A stretch of DNA of 15,436 nucleotides from an uncultured bacterium (GTDB lineage Bacteria; Planctomycetota; UBA1135; GCA-002686595), in assembly GCA_913058555.1 (NCBI GenBank), contig CAJXRJ010000088.1, positions 1 to 15,436 of the forward strand, read 5' to 3'. Positions 14,547 through 15,436 of the stretch are shown piece after piece. The position numbers and the translations under genes are program-made. The notes beneath the pieces were generated by a model. It made no database searches. It saw only the letters and a list, made by a program, of their open reading frames with translations, and was not told the DNA's origin. How positions within the stretch are numbered: the stretch's first letter is position 1; each line of letters begins with the position of its first letter.

Positions 14547-14703
14547 GGCGAACGCACTCTCCTCTCCCAGTTTGTCACTGCAGGCTCAATCGCGCGAGGG
14601 ACCAAATCCAGTTCACGCGGCAAGCATCTCAGACGGCCTCTCATGAGTGGTACCGATTTGAGGCAGCGAGGTCACGGTAGACGCCCGAGAATCCGGCCAC
14701 AAA

Positions 14704-14745
14704 GAAGCGGCCCCATCCTCTCTGGAGAGAGGATGGGGCCGCTTC
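14704..14745 (-). terminator. Rho-independent terminator of the secreted-protein gene
   Basis: A perfect 19-bp stem, 14704-14722 with 14727-14745, closed by a 4-nt loop (TGGA at 14723-14726 on the plus strand). On the minus strand the stem ends in CTTC and is followed by TTTGTGG, a short T-rich tail, while the plus side has none, so it terminates minus-strand transcription. It lies 57 nt after the stop of the gene at 14802-15388. It is by far the strongest hairpin in the window. Confidence 0.8.
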
Positions 14746-14801
14746 GCGTCGGTCAAGACCCTACGCGCGCCGGAGCGCGCGGAAAGCCCTGCCGCATCCG
14801 A

Positions 14802-15388
14802 TCACTGCCACGTAACGGCGCAGGAACCCGTGAAGTTCCAGCCAGCGCCGACCGGCTCGCGGAACCAAGCCTGGAAGTTAGACGTGGTACCGGTCATCGC
14901 GGCGTAGGTGCCCGTCGAGGTCGGGATCATGGTCATGTCCCACTCAGCAGCACCGCTGTCGAGGGAGAACGTGCCGCCAGCACCAGTGTTCTTGATCTGG
15001 GTAGCACCCTGGAAGCGACCAAGGCCACCCTGGGCGCCCGGGTTGATGCAGATCCAGCCGTTGCCGGAGTTGACCGTCATCGGCGCGATGGTCGCAAGAC
15101 CGGTAGCGAAGATGCCGAACTGGTTGGCGGGCATGTCGGAAGCACGAAGCTCAGCGTCGCCGTTGGCCGCAACGATGTCGCCGTAGACTTCGCAGATCGC
15201 GGGCGAACCCGTGGCTGTGATAGCGCCAACGCAACCGGGAACGCTGATGGCCTGGGGGCCAGTCGGGCCGATGTCCGCAGACATTTCCATCCAGAAGGCG
15301 CCACGGGGGGTGCCAACCGAGCCGCCGCAGGGGCTGCCGTTGTTGGCGTAGCCGCCGAACCAGTAGCACGCGGAGCCAGCGCTGAGGC
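14802..15388 (-). CDS. Secreted beta-rich protein, 5'-truncated by the contig end
   Basis: The frame is open from the adapter boundary (15388) to a stop at 14802, giving 195 residues with the N-terminus missing; a Met at 15290 is internal because the coding pattern continues upstream as LSAGSACYWFGGYANNGSPC. The composition is Gly/Ala/Ser/Thr/Asn-rich and low in charge, with Cys residues (for example CYWFGGYANNGSPCGG, PGCVGAITATGSPAICE, GWICIN, GSCAVTWQ) likely to form disulfides, typical of an exported protein. The ending (FSLDSGAAEWDMTMIP, SNFQAWFREPVG, then GWNFTGSCAVTWQ) resembles the C-termini of large paralogous secreted families in planctomycetes, where a QAWFRD-type motif precedes the last strand. 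No enzymatic motif is seen; function unknown, with a surface or matrix role possible. The terminator hairpin follows 57 nt downstream. Confidence 0.8.
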
Positions 15389-15436
15389 CTGTCTCTTATA
15401 CACATCTGACGCTGCCGACGATATGCAGTGTGTAGA
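15389..15436 (-). other. Untrimmed Nextera i5-side sequencing adapter
   Basis: This is not genomic DNA. 15389-15407 is the Tn5 mosaic end in reverse (CTGTCTCTTATACACATCT), 15408-15421 the read-1 adapter remainder, 15422-15429 (TATGCAGT, reverse complement ACTGCATA) matches from memory the i5 index S506, and 15430-15436 (GTGTAGA) is the start of the P5 arm. The biological sequence ends at 15388. Confidence 0.98.

Overview
The window is a complete assembled contig with library adapter still attached at both ends: positions 1-43 (i7 side) and 15389-15436 (i5 side) are Illumina Nextera adapter and index. The biological insert is therefore 44-15388, about 15.3 kb, and the two outermost genes are cut by it. 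The insert is GC-rich throughout, with dense, mostly leaderless-looking genes and few good Shine-Dalgarno sites. The fragment of a secreted protein at the right end ends in a beta-rich 'QAWFR(E/D)...' pattern that I associate with the large paralogous secreted families of Planctomycetota. A marine-type planctomycete is my best guess (moderate to low confidence); Myxococcota or another GC-rich environmental lineage is possible.

Left half (44-8352): a cluster dominated by ATP-grasp ligases. A tightly coupled minus-strand operon runs 5531 to 44: ATP-grasp ligase A, ATP-grasp ligase B, a peptidase S51/cyanophycinase-like protein, a Fes/enterochelin-esterase-like alpha/beta hydrolase, and a more divergent ATP-grasp protein C cut by the contig end. 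Its junctions are a 4-nt overlap, a 1-nt overlap, a 4-nt overlap and a 4-nt gap. Divergent from it, 51 bp away, are glycogen synthase glgA and a fourth ATP-grasp protein (D), which shares its motif set with A and B. Four carboxylate-amine-ligase-type enzymes with one candidate peptidase and one candidate esterase suggest a pathway that builds and breaks down a small non-ribosomal peptide or amide conjugate. Neither the product nor the role of glgA can be read from the sequence. This is the most interesting part of the window.

Middle (8397-12140): a minus-strand pair encoding a MoxR/Mg-chelatase-like AAA+ ATPase and a von Willebrand A (MIDAS) protein, and divergent from it the molybdenum cofactor gene moaA.

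Right end (12226-15388): three minus-strand genes for envelope or exported proteins: a single-pass membrane protein with MORN/YwqK-type repeats, an exported thioredoxin-fold protein that has lost its redox cysteines, and, after a 19-bp perfect hairpin terminator, the 5'-truncated secreted protein. No tRNA, rRNA, CRISPR array, insertion sequence or phage gene was seen.
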